Origin: Rs1 sp034111875
GTDB taxonomy: Bacteria > Pseudomonadota > Gammaproteobacteria > Pseudomonadales > Balneatricaceae
Length of the DNA: 20,930 nt
Assembly (NCBI GenBank): GCA_034111875.1
Contig: JAWUWK010000125.1
Location: forward strand, 1-20,930
Direction of reading: 5' to 3'
Shown: positions 8,607-16,236 of the stretch, piece after piece
Position numbering within the stretch: position 1 is the stretch's first letter
How the letters are laid out: the number at the start of each line of letters is the position of its first letter
Translations under genes and position numbers: made by a program
Notes under the pieces: generated by a model
Told to the model about the DNA's origin: nothing
The model's database searches: none
Seen by the model: only the letters and a program-made list of their open reading frames with translations

Positions 8607-8622
8607 GAAAAATATTTTATTC
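8607..8622. promoter_or_regulatory. Candidate RpiR-type operator in divergent region
   Basis: GAAAAATATTTTATTC, identical to the 7626-7641 site at 15 of 16 positions. It lies 28 bases upstream of the regulator's TTG start and 110 bases upstream of the iolC fusion start. Bound protein here could affect both divergent transcripts. Confidence 0.5.
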
Positions 8623-8677
8623 TAAAAGTTGCTAAATTGGAATTTTTATTCTATTTTAATTCAGCCTCACTACACAG

Positions 8678-8707
8678 AGCTTTGCATAAGCTTATGCAGA
8701 GCTTTTT
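8678..8707 (+). terminator. Terminator-like hairpin ahead of the iolC fusion
   Basis: Bases 8678-8690 pair with 8691-8703 over up to 13 positions with one G-T wobble, around the perfect palindrome GCATAAGCTTATGC (8684-8697). A TTTTT run at 8703-8707 follows at once on the plus strand. This is the form of a Rho-independent terminator, and it ends only 24 bases before the GTG start at 8732. It could be a transcription attenuator in the leader of the fusion gene, or a plain dyad for a protein. Confidence 0.45.
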
Positions 8708-8731
8708 CTATATCACTTTTTAGGAACTAAT

Positions 8732-10657
8732 GTGGATAACAACAAACTGAGCCAACAAAGACCCTTTGATATCATTTGCTTAGGTCGTGCAGCAGTGGAT
8801 TTTTATGGTGAACAGATAGGCAGTGCGTTACAAGACATGTCTACTTTTGCAAAATACTTAGGCGGTTCTTCCGCGAATATTGCGCTAGGTACCGCGAGAT
8901 TGGGCTTAAAATCAGCTATGCTGGCTAAAGTCGGTAACGAGCATATGGGAACCTTCGTGCGAGACGAATTAGCCGGCGCGGGAGTTGATATTAGCGCTAT
9001 TAAGACTGATCCTGATCGCCTCACAGCCCTAGTAGTATTAGGCATTAAAGATCGTGAGACCTTCCCACTTATCTTCTATCGACAAGACTGTGCAGATATG
9101 GCGATAAGCACAGCGGATATTGATCCTGAGTTTATTGCCTCCAGCCAATCGCTACTGATTACCGGCACTCATTTTTCGACACCGCAAACCTATGCGGCGA
9201 GTAAAAAAGCCATAGAATATGCAAAAGCCGCTGGCACAAAAGTCATTGTCGATATTGATTACCGCCCTGTACTTTGGGGGTTAACTAGCCTAGGTGATGG
9301 TGAAACGCGTTTTATCTCTTCAGAAAATGTATCCAGTCACTTTCAAACCATTTTAGCCGACTGTGATTTAATTGTCGGTACCGAGGAAGAAATTCATATC
9401 GCCGGTGGTTCAACCGATACCATTAGCGCGCTGAACAAGATACGCCATTTAAGTGCCGCCACTATCGTCCTTAAACTCGGCCCCCTAGGCTGTACGGTTA
9501 TTGAGGGGGACATACCCAAGAGCATGCAAGACTTGGTTGCATTCCAAGGTGTCACTGTGGAGGTGCTCAACGTATTAGGCGCCGGTGATGCTTTTTTATC
9601 GGGCTTCCTTCGCGGGTGGCTACAGGGAAAAAATAATCAAACTTGCGCAAACTACGCCAACGCTTGTGGCGCATTAGTGGTCTCTCGCCACGGTTGTGCA
9701 CCGGCGATACCCTCCCTTGAAGAACTTGATTACTACTTAGCTAATAGTGATAGAATCCCTCGCCCTGACTTAGACAGTGAGCTCAATTATTTACATAGAG
9801 TAACCACTAGAAGAGTTAAAAAAACCCATCAAGTATTTGGTTTAGCCTTCGATCATCGCAAACAATTTTTAGACATGGCAATAGAAGAAGGCGCTCAGAC
9901 ACATCGCATCTATGACTTAAAGTCTCTACTGGTAAAAGCCGCGGTCAAAGGGGCTAAAATCACCAACTGCGAGCAGAACATTGCGATGCTTATCGATGAC
10001 ACTTATGGTCAAAATGCTCTCAATCAAGTCACAGGAAAAGACTGGTGGATAGGCAGACCTGTAGAAGCGCCCTCTTCGCGGCCTCTTGAATTTGAAGGCG
10101 GCGTCTCCATCGGCGATAAACTAAAAAGCTGGCCTCGTGAACATATCGTAAAATGCTTAGTATTTTACCATCCCAACGATCAAGCGCAATTGCTCGAGAC
10201 ACAGCAGCAAAAGATCCTTGAGCTATACCATGCCTGTTGCCAATCGGATCATGCACTGCTCCTAGAGCTCATACCCCCCGAAAACATGCCTATCACTGAC
10301 CAGACAATTCCCAGCGCTATACAGCAAATTTATGATTTAGGCGTGCGCCCAGATTGGTGGAAGCTACCTGGCTTAAGCTCTGCTAGTTGGCAAGAGGTGA
10401 CAGACATCATTGAGCGGCGCTCTCCCCATTGCTATGGGGTTGTAATGTTAGGCTTGGATGCACCAATAAAGGCCATACAAGAGAATTTTAAAACCGCTCG
10501 CAATTTTCCTATATGTAAAGGATTCACCGTAGGCCGCACGCTCTTTAGCGGACCTAGTCGGCAGTGGTTTCGCCGAGAAATAGATGATCAACAGCTGATC
10601 GATGCGGTGGCCGCTAATTATATGGATTTAATTAACAGCTGGCGCGATAGCAAGTAA
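8732..10657 (+). CDS. iolC: IolC kinase fused to DUF2090 aldolase-like domain
   Basis: A 641-residue two-domain cytoplasmic enzyme. Residues 1 to about 335 are a PfkB sugar kinase: FDIICLGRAAVDFYGEQ at the start, the GGSSANIALG motif (44-53), and the GAGDAF box (283-288) with D286 as catalytic base. It should phosphorylate 5-dehydro-2-deoxygluconate. Residues about 360-641 are DUF2090, with FGLAFDHRKQF, KCLVFYHPND, LLLELIPP and WWKLPGL. In such fusions this domain is thought to cleave the phosphorylated product to dihydroxyacetone phosphate and malonate semialdehyde, replacing IolJ. The start is GTG at 8732, with AGGA seven bases before it. An out-of-frame ATG overlaps the GTG (ATGTGG) and leads only to a very short frame. 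The gene is divergent from the RpiR-type regulator. A stand-alone iolC2 and a class II aldolase elsewhere in the window duplicate both activities. Confidence 0.92.
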   Translation: MDNNKLSQQRPFDIICLGRAAVDFYGEQIGSALQDMSTFAKYLGGSSANIALGTARLGLKSAMLAKVGNEHMGTFVRDELAGAGVDISAIKTDPDRLTALVVLGIKDRETFPLIFYRQDCADMAISTADIDPEFIASSQSLLITGTHFSTPQTYAASKKAIEYAKAAGTKVIVDIDYRPVLWGLTSLGDGETRFISSENVSSHFQTILADCDLIVGTEEEIHIAGGSTDTISALNKIRHLSAATIVLKLGPLGCTVIEGDIPKSMQDLVAFQGVTVEVLNVLGAGDAFLSGFLRGWLQGKNNQTCANYANACGALVVSRHGCAPAIPSLEELDYYLANSDRIPRPDLDSELNYLHRVTTRRVKKTHQVFGLAFDHRKQFLDMAIEEGAQTHRIYDLKSLLVKAAVKGAKITNCEQNIAMLIDDTYGQNALNQVTGKDWWIGRPVEAPSSRPLEFEGGVSIGDKLKSWPREHIVKCLVFYHPNDQAQLLETQQQKILELYHACCQSDHALLLELIPPENMPITDQTIPSAIQQIYDLGVRPDWWKLPGLSSASWQEVTDIIERRSPHCYGVVMLGLDAPIKAIQENFKTARNFPICKGFTVGRTLFSGPSRQWFRREIDDQQLIDAVAANYMDLINSWRDSK

Positions 10658-10668
10658 GCTTGGTTAAA

Positions 10669-10710
10669 TGTCAACATCATCAATACAAGCCTGAATTGAT
10701 GATGTTGGCA
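10669..10710. repeat. Long stem-loop between convergent genes
   Basis: TGTCAACATCATCAAT (10669-10684) pairs with ATTGATGATGTTGGCA (10695-10710), 16 positions with one G-T wobble and a 10-base loop. It lies between the convergent ends of the iolC fusion and the 377-residue dehydrogenase. No T run follows on either strand, so it is not a textbook intrinsic terminator. It may instead stabilise 3' ends or block read-through from both sides. Confidence 0.6.
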
Positions 10711-10772
10711 GCTATGCTCTATCAGCTTATCAAGCGGCTATAAACTTTTGATCACTGCGACCTTAAGAAGAA

Positions 10773-11906
10773 TTAGGCTATTTCTACCCACTGCCTTGTT
10801 TCATGAGATCGCCATGCCGCATCAATAATCTTACTGACTTGTAGAGCATCTTTAAACGTCGGCCATTTTGTGGCACCTGTCTCAATCGCCTGCAAGAAAT
10901 CACGTGCCTCTATAATTAATTGATCTTGATAACCTGTTCCATGACCTGGCCCCTCGCAAAACATCGCGTAATCGGGATGCCACTCATTAGTCAAAATCTT
11001 TCGAAAACCTTGAGTGCCTGCACTACTATTAGCTGCTTGCGTTTGGTATAACCAAAGTGCATTTTGATCTTCTTGATCAAAACGCAACGCACCTTTAGTG
11101 CCGGTGACTTCGTAGGCAAAGCCCATCTTTCTGCCAGTGGCTACTCGGCTAAAATGTAAATGTCCGCTGGCACCATTGGCAAATTTACACAGGAACTGCC
11201 CTTGATCATCGTTAATCGGCACCTGCTGATCATCGGTACTAACGCGACTTTGTTCTAACCGCCGCTGATGAACATGATCAATTTGGGCACTCAATTCACT
11301 GATAGGACCCAACAGAAAAAGCGCGGCATTAACCATATGCGGCGCCAAATCACCCATAGTGCCATTGGCCCTTCCCCGAGCTCGCCAACTAGATATTGCA
11401 CTGGGATCTAAAAAGAAATCTTCAGTATGCTCTGCGCGCATATAAGTAATGTCGCCAATGGCTCCTTCACTGATCAACTTTTTGGCAAACTGGGTCGCCG
11501 GTGTGCGGATATAATTAAAACCCACCATATTAACTGATTGAGTCAACTGGGCTTGTTTTACCATTTCCTCAGCGTCTTGCAATGAGGCGCCTAAGGGCTT
11601 TTCGCACAGCACTGGTTTACCTAAGGCAAAAGCCGCCAGAGCTATCTCACGGTGTGTCTCCTGAGGACTGGCAATAACAATCGCCGCAACTTTTGGATCG
11701 GCTACTAACACTCGCCAATCACTGGTTGATCGTCTAAAGCCTAGTGCCTGCGCCTTTTGCTTGGCACCGGCCTCTGTAGTTGTGCAAAGCATTTCACACA
11801 CAGGCCTAAGAGGGGTATTAAATACCGCGCCAACCGATTGCATAGCAACCGTATGACGCTTGCCCATATAACCGCTGCCGATCAGACCAATACCAATACT
11901 TTTCAT
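10773..11906 (-). CDS. Gfo/Idh/MocA-family dehydrogenase (inositol-type)
   Basis: A 377-residue NAD(P)-dependent oxidoreductase. The Rossmann motif GSGYMG is at residues 10-15. The lysine of the CEKP motif is K103. The catalytic pair is probably D186 and H190 in GDLAPHMVNAALFLLG. The C-terminal substrate domain is complete. It is distinct from IolG: longer, with different flanks around the active site. Position as last gene of the minus-strand iolD operon suggests oxidation of another cyclitol, such as scyllo- or D-chiro-inositol or a methylated inositol, or reversible inosose reduction. The sequence alone does not choose between them. An AGAAGGGA ribosome-binding site precedes the ATG. It is 101 bases downstream of the aldolase gene, with an inverted repeat in that gap, and converges with the iolC fusion gene. 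Confidence 0.82.
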   Translation of the reverse strand: MKSIGIGLIGSGYMGKRHTVAMQSVGAVFNTPLRPVCEMLCTTTEAGAKQKAQALGFRRSTSDWRVLVADPKVAAIVIASPQETHREIALAAFALGKPVLCEKPLGASLQDAEEMVKQAQLTQSVNMVGFNYIRTPATQFAKKLISEGAIGDITYMRAEHTEDFFLDPSAISSWRARGRANGTMGDLAPHMVNAALFLLGPISELSAQIDHVHQRRLEQSRVSTDDQQVPINDDQGQFLCKFANGASGHLHFSRVATGRKMGFAYEVTGTKGALRFDQEDQNALWLYQTQAANSSAGTQGFRKILTNEWHPDYAMFCEGPGHGTGYQDQLIIEARDFLQAIETGATKWPTFKDALQVSKIIDAAWRSHETRQWVEIA

Positions 11907-11956
11907 TAAATTCCCTTCTGTTATGCCATTAATTTATCTATCGACAACGAGTCTAT

Positions 11957-12011
11957 CTAGGAGCCCTGTCGGACTTAACACTACAATCGGCCAAGTAGGA
12001 CAAGCTCCTAG
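11957..12011 (-). repeat. Inverted repeat between aldolase and dehydrogenase genes
   Basis: CTAGGAGC (11957-11964) and GCTCCTAG (12004-12011) form a perfect 8-bp inverted repeat. Pairing can extend by about five more positions past one bulged base. The proximal arm overlaps the stop codon of the aldolase gene. No T run follows on the minus strand. It could be a partial terminator or an RNA-processing site that sets relative expression within the operon. Confidence 0.35.
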
Positions 12012-12835
12012 GACAAGAGCTTCAGCACTCGCTCGGCCTCGGCCTGTAAAAAAGGTGTGACTTTATTGAAGAAGTATTGCCGATCATATTGAGCTGGCTC
12101 TTGTTCCATTAAACGTCGCAAATTATGACCTAGGGCCTGGCGCATAGATGTGCCTACATTAAACTTCGCAACGCCAGTGGTTTTCAATTGCAGCAAATCT
12201 TTTTCGGCAATACCACTGGTACCATGCACGACTAATGGAATATTGACTAAGGCTTCAATTTTACTGAGCCTAGGGTAGTCTATGCTGCAGCTAGGGGTGG
12301 ATAGCCGATGGATATTACCAATAGCCACTGCAACACAGTCAAGAGCGGTTTTTTCGGCGTATTCAGCAGCTTCTTCAGGTTCTGTGTAAATAGATTTGAT
12401 ATGTGCTCGTCCCTCTTCGTAGGGCACTGAACCTATCTCACCTTCAACACTAACGCCTAAAGCATGAGCAACCTCAACGACTTGTTTAGTACGACGTATA
12501 TTTTCAGCCAGAGGTAATTGCGATCCATCGAACATCACTGAACTATAGCCGGCATTGATTGCCTGATAGACAATACTCTCTTCATAACAATGATCTAAAT
12601 GCAGACAGATAGAGGCGGTACTTCTGGCGATCATCGGCAACAACATACCCGCTAAAACGTCTACGCCTAGCTGCTCAACCATATCCTTATTAGTCGCCAA
12701 GATAACCGGCTGTTGGAGTTTTTCAGCCGCACTGATAATGGCTGATGCATCTTCAAAACCAAACACATTAAAGCAGGGGATAGCCCCTTGACTAGTACTA
12801 GCTAACGGCAATATTTCATTCAGTGTTACTAACAT
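12008..12835 (-). CDS. Class II aldolase, IolJ-like
   Basis: A 275-residue zinc-dependent class II aldolase of the fructose-bisphosphate/tagatose-bisphosphate (FbaA/GatY/IolJ) family. In this operon the likely substrate is 6-phospho-5-dehydro-2-deoxygluconate, giving dihydroxyacetone phosphate and malonate semialdehyde. Visible motifs in order: IPCFNVFGFED (19-29), the HLDHC site with D81 and H82, MFDGS (101-105), EGEIGSV (131-137), AIGNIHR with H176, LVVHGTSGI with H204, and KFNVGTSMR near 224-232. The zinc and catalytic ligands are in place. Two conserved loops differ from the usual family form: AIGNIHR where AIGTxHG is common, and HGTSG where HGGSG is common, which may reflect an unusual substrate. 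An AGGTG ribosome-binding site precedes the ATG. It lies 102 bases after iolB2. It is functionally redundant with the DUF2090 domain of the iolC fusion. Confidence 0.85.
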   Translation of the reverse strand: MLVTLNEILPLASTSQGAIPCFNVFGFEDASAIISAAEKLQQPVILATNKDMVEQLGVDVLAGMLLPMIARSTASICLHLDHCYEESIVYQAINAGYSSVMFDGSQLPLAENIRRTKQVVEVAHALGVSVEGEIGSVPYEEGRAHIKSIYTEPEEAAEYAEKTALDCVAVAIGNIHRLSTPSCSIDYPRLSKIEALVNIPLVVHGTSGIAEKDLLQLKTTGVAKFNVGTSMRQALGHNLRRLMEQEPAQYDRQYFFNKVTPFLQAEAERVLKLLS

Positions 12836-12937
12836 TTATGGCACCTAATTAGGCAATAAAAATATAAGAGAATATCGCACTATGACTCAATTGAATACAG
12901 CGTGCAAAGGTCTATCATCAACAGTTAAACACATCGA

Positions 12938-13789
12938 TTATTTAAACTTAGCGACCATGTCTTTAATACCAGGAATGGTATGTACTTGGTATTCGTGATG
13001 TGGATCCCAGTGTTGGCGAAGAGACTTTGATTGCGCGCCGACAATAATGGTGAAATAGTACATTTCATAACCCGGCGCGGCGACGCTTGGGTGATAACCT
13101 TTATCGATAGCAATAACACTGCCAGTTTTCACATGGTAAGCGGGGCCGCATTCATCTTCATTTTCGTAGAGAAACTGTGCGCCAAATCCTATTCCCGGGT
13201 TAAATCTGAATTGATAGACCTCCTCGAAGCGGGTTTCGATCGGCGGTCTTTCAACATCGTGCTTGTGTGAGGGAAATCCCGACCAACCACCTGCGCCGAC
13301 AGTGAATAACTCACTGACTAATAATCGACCACGCAAATCAATGTTCTGCTGGCCTAATATATGCTTAATTTTGCGATGTGTTTTAGTGTCATCACTGCCA
13401 TATTGCACAGAGTCCGCCGCTTTATCACCATCGCTAATAACGAAAGGCTTGAGCACTTTGTCGTAGCGCCCACCCGCTATTAATATATCCGCCTCCTCAC
13501 TTTGGCAGGTAATGATAGCCTCTGCTTTAACTGGCACGTAGACAGACGCAGGCTCGCCATCCCAGACATTGGCTCTTCGTCCAATATTGGTAAATTGTTC
13601 ACCTGCGGATTGAATATCACAGTTACCCGCCGCTAACACTACAACCGACTCATAATCCTCCAGTTGATAACGGTAACTCTCTCCTTGCTTTAATTTCACA
13701 TTATTGAAATAGCACAATGGCGTCGTATCATCATTGATATCAATAATGGCTTGGTTTTTATTGTCGTATGGTGCTATGTGCTTTCCCAT
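12938..13789 (-). CDS. iolB: Second, divergent IolB/KduI-type isomerase
   Basis: A 283-residue cupin isomerase of the IolB (KduI/IolB) family and a paralogue of iolB1. The metal site is preserved: SHKHDVERPPIETRFEEVY with H176, H178 and E189/E190, and DKGYHPSVAAPGYEMYY with H233. Elsewhere it has diverged strongly. The QRVY segment of copy 1 is QFLY here, MAGPSRNW is VGAQSKSL, and FHNDPDHEW is HWDPHHEY. It probably isomerises 5-deoxy-glucuronate, but an epimer produced from another inositol isomer is possible. GAGAG lies about eight bases before the ATG at 13789. It follows iolC2 by 45 bases in the iolD operon. The two copies are not a recent duplication, so module B probably has its own history. 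Confidence 0.82.
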   Translation of the reverse strand: MGKHIAPYDNKNQAIIDINDDTTPLCYFNNVKLKQGESYRYQLEDYESVVVLAAGNCDIQSAGEQFTNIGRRANVWDGEPASVYVPVKAEAIITCQSEEADILIAGGRYDKVLKPFVISDGDKAADSVQYGSDDTKTHRKIKHILGQQNIDLRGRLLVSELFTVGAGGWSGFPSHKHDVERPPIETRFEEVYQFRFNPGIGFGAQFLYENEDECGPAYHVKTGSVIAIDKGYHPSVAAPGYEMYYFTIIVGAQSKSLRQHWDPHHEYQVHTIPGIKDMVAKFK

Positions 13790-13834
13790 AGTAGGCTCTC
13801 TTATCGGCTTTGATAATGTTTATGGTATCAGTCT

Positions 13835-14905
13835 CTATTTAGTGACTGAGTAAGATTCCATGAAGGCTAATAGTTGGCGTAAATTTGGCAGTGCTTCAGT
13901 GCAGCTTTCACTGGCGACATTAATGGCAGCACTCGCCGCCCCCATCGCCACTGAATCAGCTAAGGAGTAATTCTCAATTAGCCCAAACAACAAAGTACCG
14001 GCAAACGCATCGCCGGCGCCAAAGGGTTTTTTGGCCGTCACCGAGAAAACCTTACCGCGAAAAGCATTACCTTGTTTAGGATACACTTTACTGCCCTCTT
14101 CACCCGCTTTAACAATCACTAGACTGGCGCCATCTTCTATACAGCGAGAAGCGCAGTGGTCATCAAACTGCTCCTCTGAGAATTCTCTAGTAGAAGCGCT
14201 TATACTGCCTTTTTTAGGGAGTGTTTCTAAAACCGAAAATTCCTCGCGATTACCGATAACGATATCGGACAACTGAGCGGCAAGTCGATAATAGAGAGCG
14301 GCTGTTTTTAAATCGGTCCATGAATAAGCCCGATAGTCAATATCGAGCACCACTAGAGTACCGACACTTTTGGCCATTTGCATGGCTATTAGCGCCGACT
14401 CTCTTGAAGGACTTGCAGACAGAGCAGTACCTGATATTAATAACATTTTACTGCGTTTAATATAGTCAAGGCTAATCTGATCTGGTTTTAAGCAAAGGTC
14501 AGCTGCATTATTACGGTATAATACAACCTCTGGCTGATTGGAGCGCATTTCTGTCACTGCTAAGCTTGTTCGAGTACCGCTGTCATCTCGTTGCATGCCT
14601 TCTACATCGACCCCAACAGAGGTGAGATAGTCAACCACGTAAGTACCCAATCCATCCGCAGAAACACAGCCTATAAAGCCCGGTTTAGCGCCTAACTTTG
14701 CTATTGCGGTGGCTATATTGGCCGGCGATCCACCCACAAACTTATTAAAGCTAAGTACTTCAGAAAAATCAGTATCTTTTTGATCTGCATACAAATCGAC
14801 CCCTGCGCGACCCAAGCAAATAACGTCCAAAGGTCGGCTTAGATCTATCTTTAAGCCGCATTCTGTGATCCCTGCCTGGTTTACTCTAGAGTCTCTACTG
14901 ATCAT
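13835..14905 (-). CDS. iolC: Stand-alone 5-dehydro-2-deoxygluconokinase (iolC2)
   Basis: A 356-residue PfkB/ribokinase-family kinase without a DUF2090 domain. It should phosphorylate 5-dehydro-2-deoxygluconate. The N-terminal LDVICLGRAGVDLYADQ is very like the fusion protein's kinase start. The first PfkB signature is GGSPANIATAIAKLG (58-72) and the second contains GAGDAF (296-301) with D299 as catalytic base. An ATG at 14905 overlaps the stop of the upstream dehydrogenase in the form TAATG, which points to translational coupling. GGTGAG lies six bases before it. A TTG at 14920 in the same frame is a less likely start. The kinase is followed by iolB2 and the aldolase, so isomerase, kinase and aldolase form a complete second lower-pathway module. 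Confidence 0.9.
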   Translation of the reverse strand: MISRDSRVNQAGITECGLKIDLSRPLDVICLGRAGVDLYADQKDTDFSEVLSFNKFVGGSPANIATAIAKLGAKPGFIGCVSADGLGTYVVDYLTSVGVDVEGMQRDDSGTRTSLAVTEMRSNQPEVVLYRNNAADLCLKPDQISLDYIKRSKMLLISGTALSASPSRESALIAMQMAKSVGTLVVLDIDYRAYSWTDLKTAALYYRLAAQLSDIVIGNREEFSVLETLPKKGSISASTREFSEEQFDDHCASRCIEDGASLVIVKAGEEGSKVYPKQGNAFRGKVFSVTAKKPFGAGDAFAGTLLFGLIENYSLADSVAMGAASAAINVASESCTEALPNLRQLLAFMESYSVTK

Positions 14906-16077
14906 TAGAAGCTCACCCAATTAGAATCACTGTCGGCTGATTCAACACAACACTCTAAAAATCTCACACCGGCTATTCCGTCGTCGATATCAGGATACCA
15001 AACTGGATTGGATTGCGCCTCGTCTGGACTGTCTGCAGCGGACATCACTAACGCATAACGGTGGTACAAATTAGCCCAAGACTCAAAAAACCCTTCGGGA
15101 TGGCCACCGCCTATTCTATTACAGCCTATGGCGGGGTCGGCATTATCCATATAGCCCATGCCTCTTTCTAAAGTCTGTGCCGGCTGACCTTGGATTTCTA
15201 ACAGTAGTTGATTAGGCCTTTCATCCCACCATTCAATACTGCCTTTTTCACCGACTACTCGGACTATTTGACGATGCATTGAACCCGCATTTACCGCGCT
15301 AGCCCAAAGCGTTCCGACCGCGCCTGATGCGTACTTCAACATTACATGCGCATTGTCTTCTAATGGCGCACGTGAGGCGATAAAGCTCTGTCGCATGCAA
15401 CTGAGTTTATCGACTTCTAAGCCAGTCATTAAACTTGCGAGATAAAAAGTATGTGTTGCCAAATCACCTAACACATAACTTGGGCCAGATATTTTAGGGT
15501 CCATCCGCCATTTAGCACCGGCACTTTGCTGCTCGATGTCAACGTTATGAAAACCGTGAGCAAAAGTCATATTAACCACTCTGACTGCGCCTATATCACC
15601 GCGCTTAATCATTGCGCGTGCTTGATGGACGGTTTGGTATCCTGAGTAGCCATACATCACGGCAAATATTCGCTGTTTAGTCTTAGCGAGTGACTTTAAT
15701 TCTTCTGACTCCGCGACCGTAAAAGTCACTGGTTTTTCGCAAATCACATGCAGACCCACCATAAGGGCCGCCATACAAATAGCATAGTGGGAACCGTTAG
15801 GCGTCGCGACAGAAACCGCTTGAATGCCATCTTCTCGCAACGATTCAGCATCAAACATGGCTTGATAATTTTCGTAGCAGCGCTCGACAGGCAAGCCTAA
15901 ATTCATGCCAAACTCTTTATTACGCTCTACATTTAAATCAAAACAGCCCGCAGATAATGCAAATAATCCATCGCGCTGGGCGGCTGCTCTATGGGCGTGT
16001 CCAATTTCACTTCCTCTACCACCGCCTACCATTGCCCAGCGGATCGGTGATGACAACTTTCTCTCTTCGTTAAACAT
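14905..16077 (-). CDS. Gfo/Idh/MocA-family dehydrogenase, 390 aa
   Basis: A 390-residue NAD(P)-dependent oxidoreductase of a long Gfo/Idh/MocA subgroup often found in proteobacterial inositol clusters (from memory). The Rossmann loop is GGGRGSEIG (18-26), not the usual GxGxxG spacing of IolG. The lysine of the CEKP motif is K115, and the probable catalytic pair is D205 and H209 in YVLGDLATHTFYLA. Other marked segments are YGYSGYQTVHQARAMI, IEWWDERPNQ and RIGGGHPEGFFE. The substrate is not shown. By position between iolD and iolC2 it may oxidise or isomerise another inositol or an inosose. A GGGGA ribosome-binding site precedes the ATG. Its stop codon overlaps the iolC2 start by one base. It lies 159 bases after iolD. 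Confidence 0.82.
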   Translation of the reverse strand: MFNEERKLSSPIRWAMVGGGRGSEIGHAHRAAAQRDGLFALSAGCFDLNVERNKEFGMNLGLPVERCYENYQAMFDAESLREDGIQAVSVATPNGSHYAICMAALMVGLHVICEKPVTFTVAESEELKSLAKTKQRIFAVMYGYSGYQTVHQARAMIKRGDIGAVRVVNMTFAHGFHNVDIEQQSAGAKWRMDPKISGPSYVLGDLATHTFYLASLMTGLEVDKLSCMRQSFIASRAPLEDNAHVMLKYASGAVGTLWASAVNAGSMHRQIVRVVGEKGSIEWWDERPNQLLLEIQGQPAQTLERGMGYMDNADPAIGCNRIGGGHPEGFFESWANLYHRYALVMSAADSPDEAQSNPVWYPDIDDGIAGVRFLECCVESADSDSNWVSF

Positions 16078-16236
16078 TTACATCCCCTAGCGATTGATGA
16101 TTCTTTGAAATACAGACAGACAACTATGTGGCTATCGACTGGTTTGACCCAGCCTCAATTGACTGTTCATTTGCTCGTTTCAGGCCCTTAATAATCACAG
16201 GAGCCTTTTGATTAACCGGAGCATCGCCAAAAAGCG

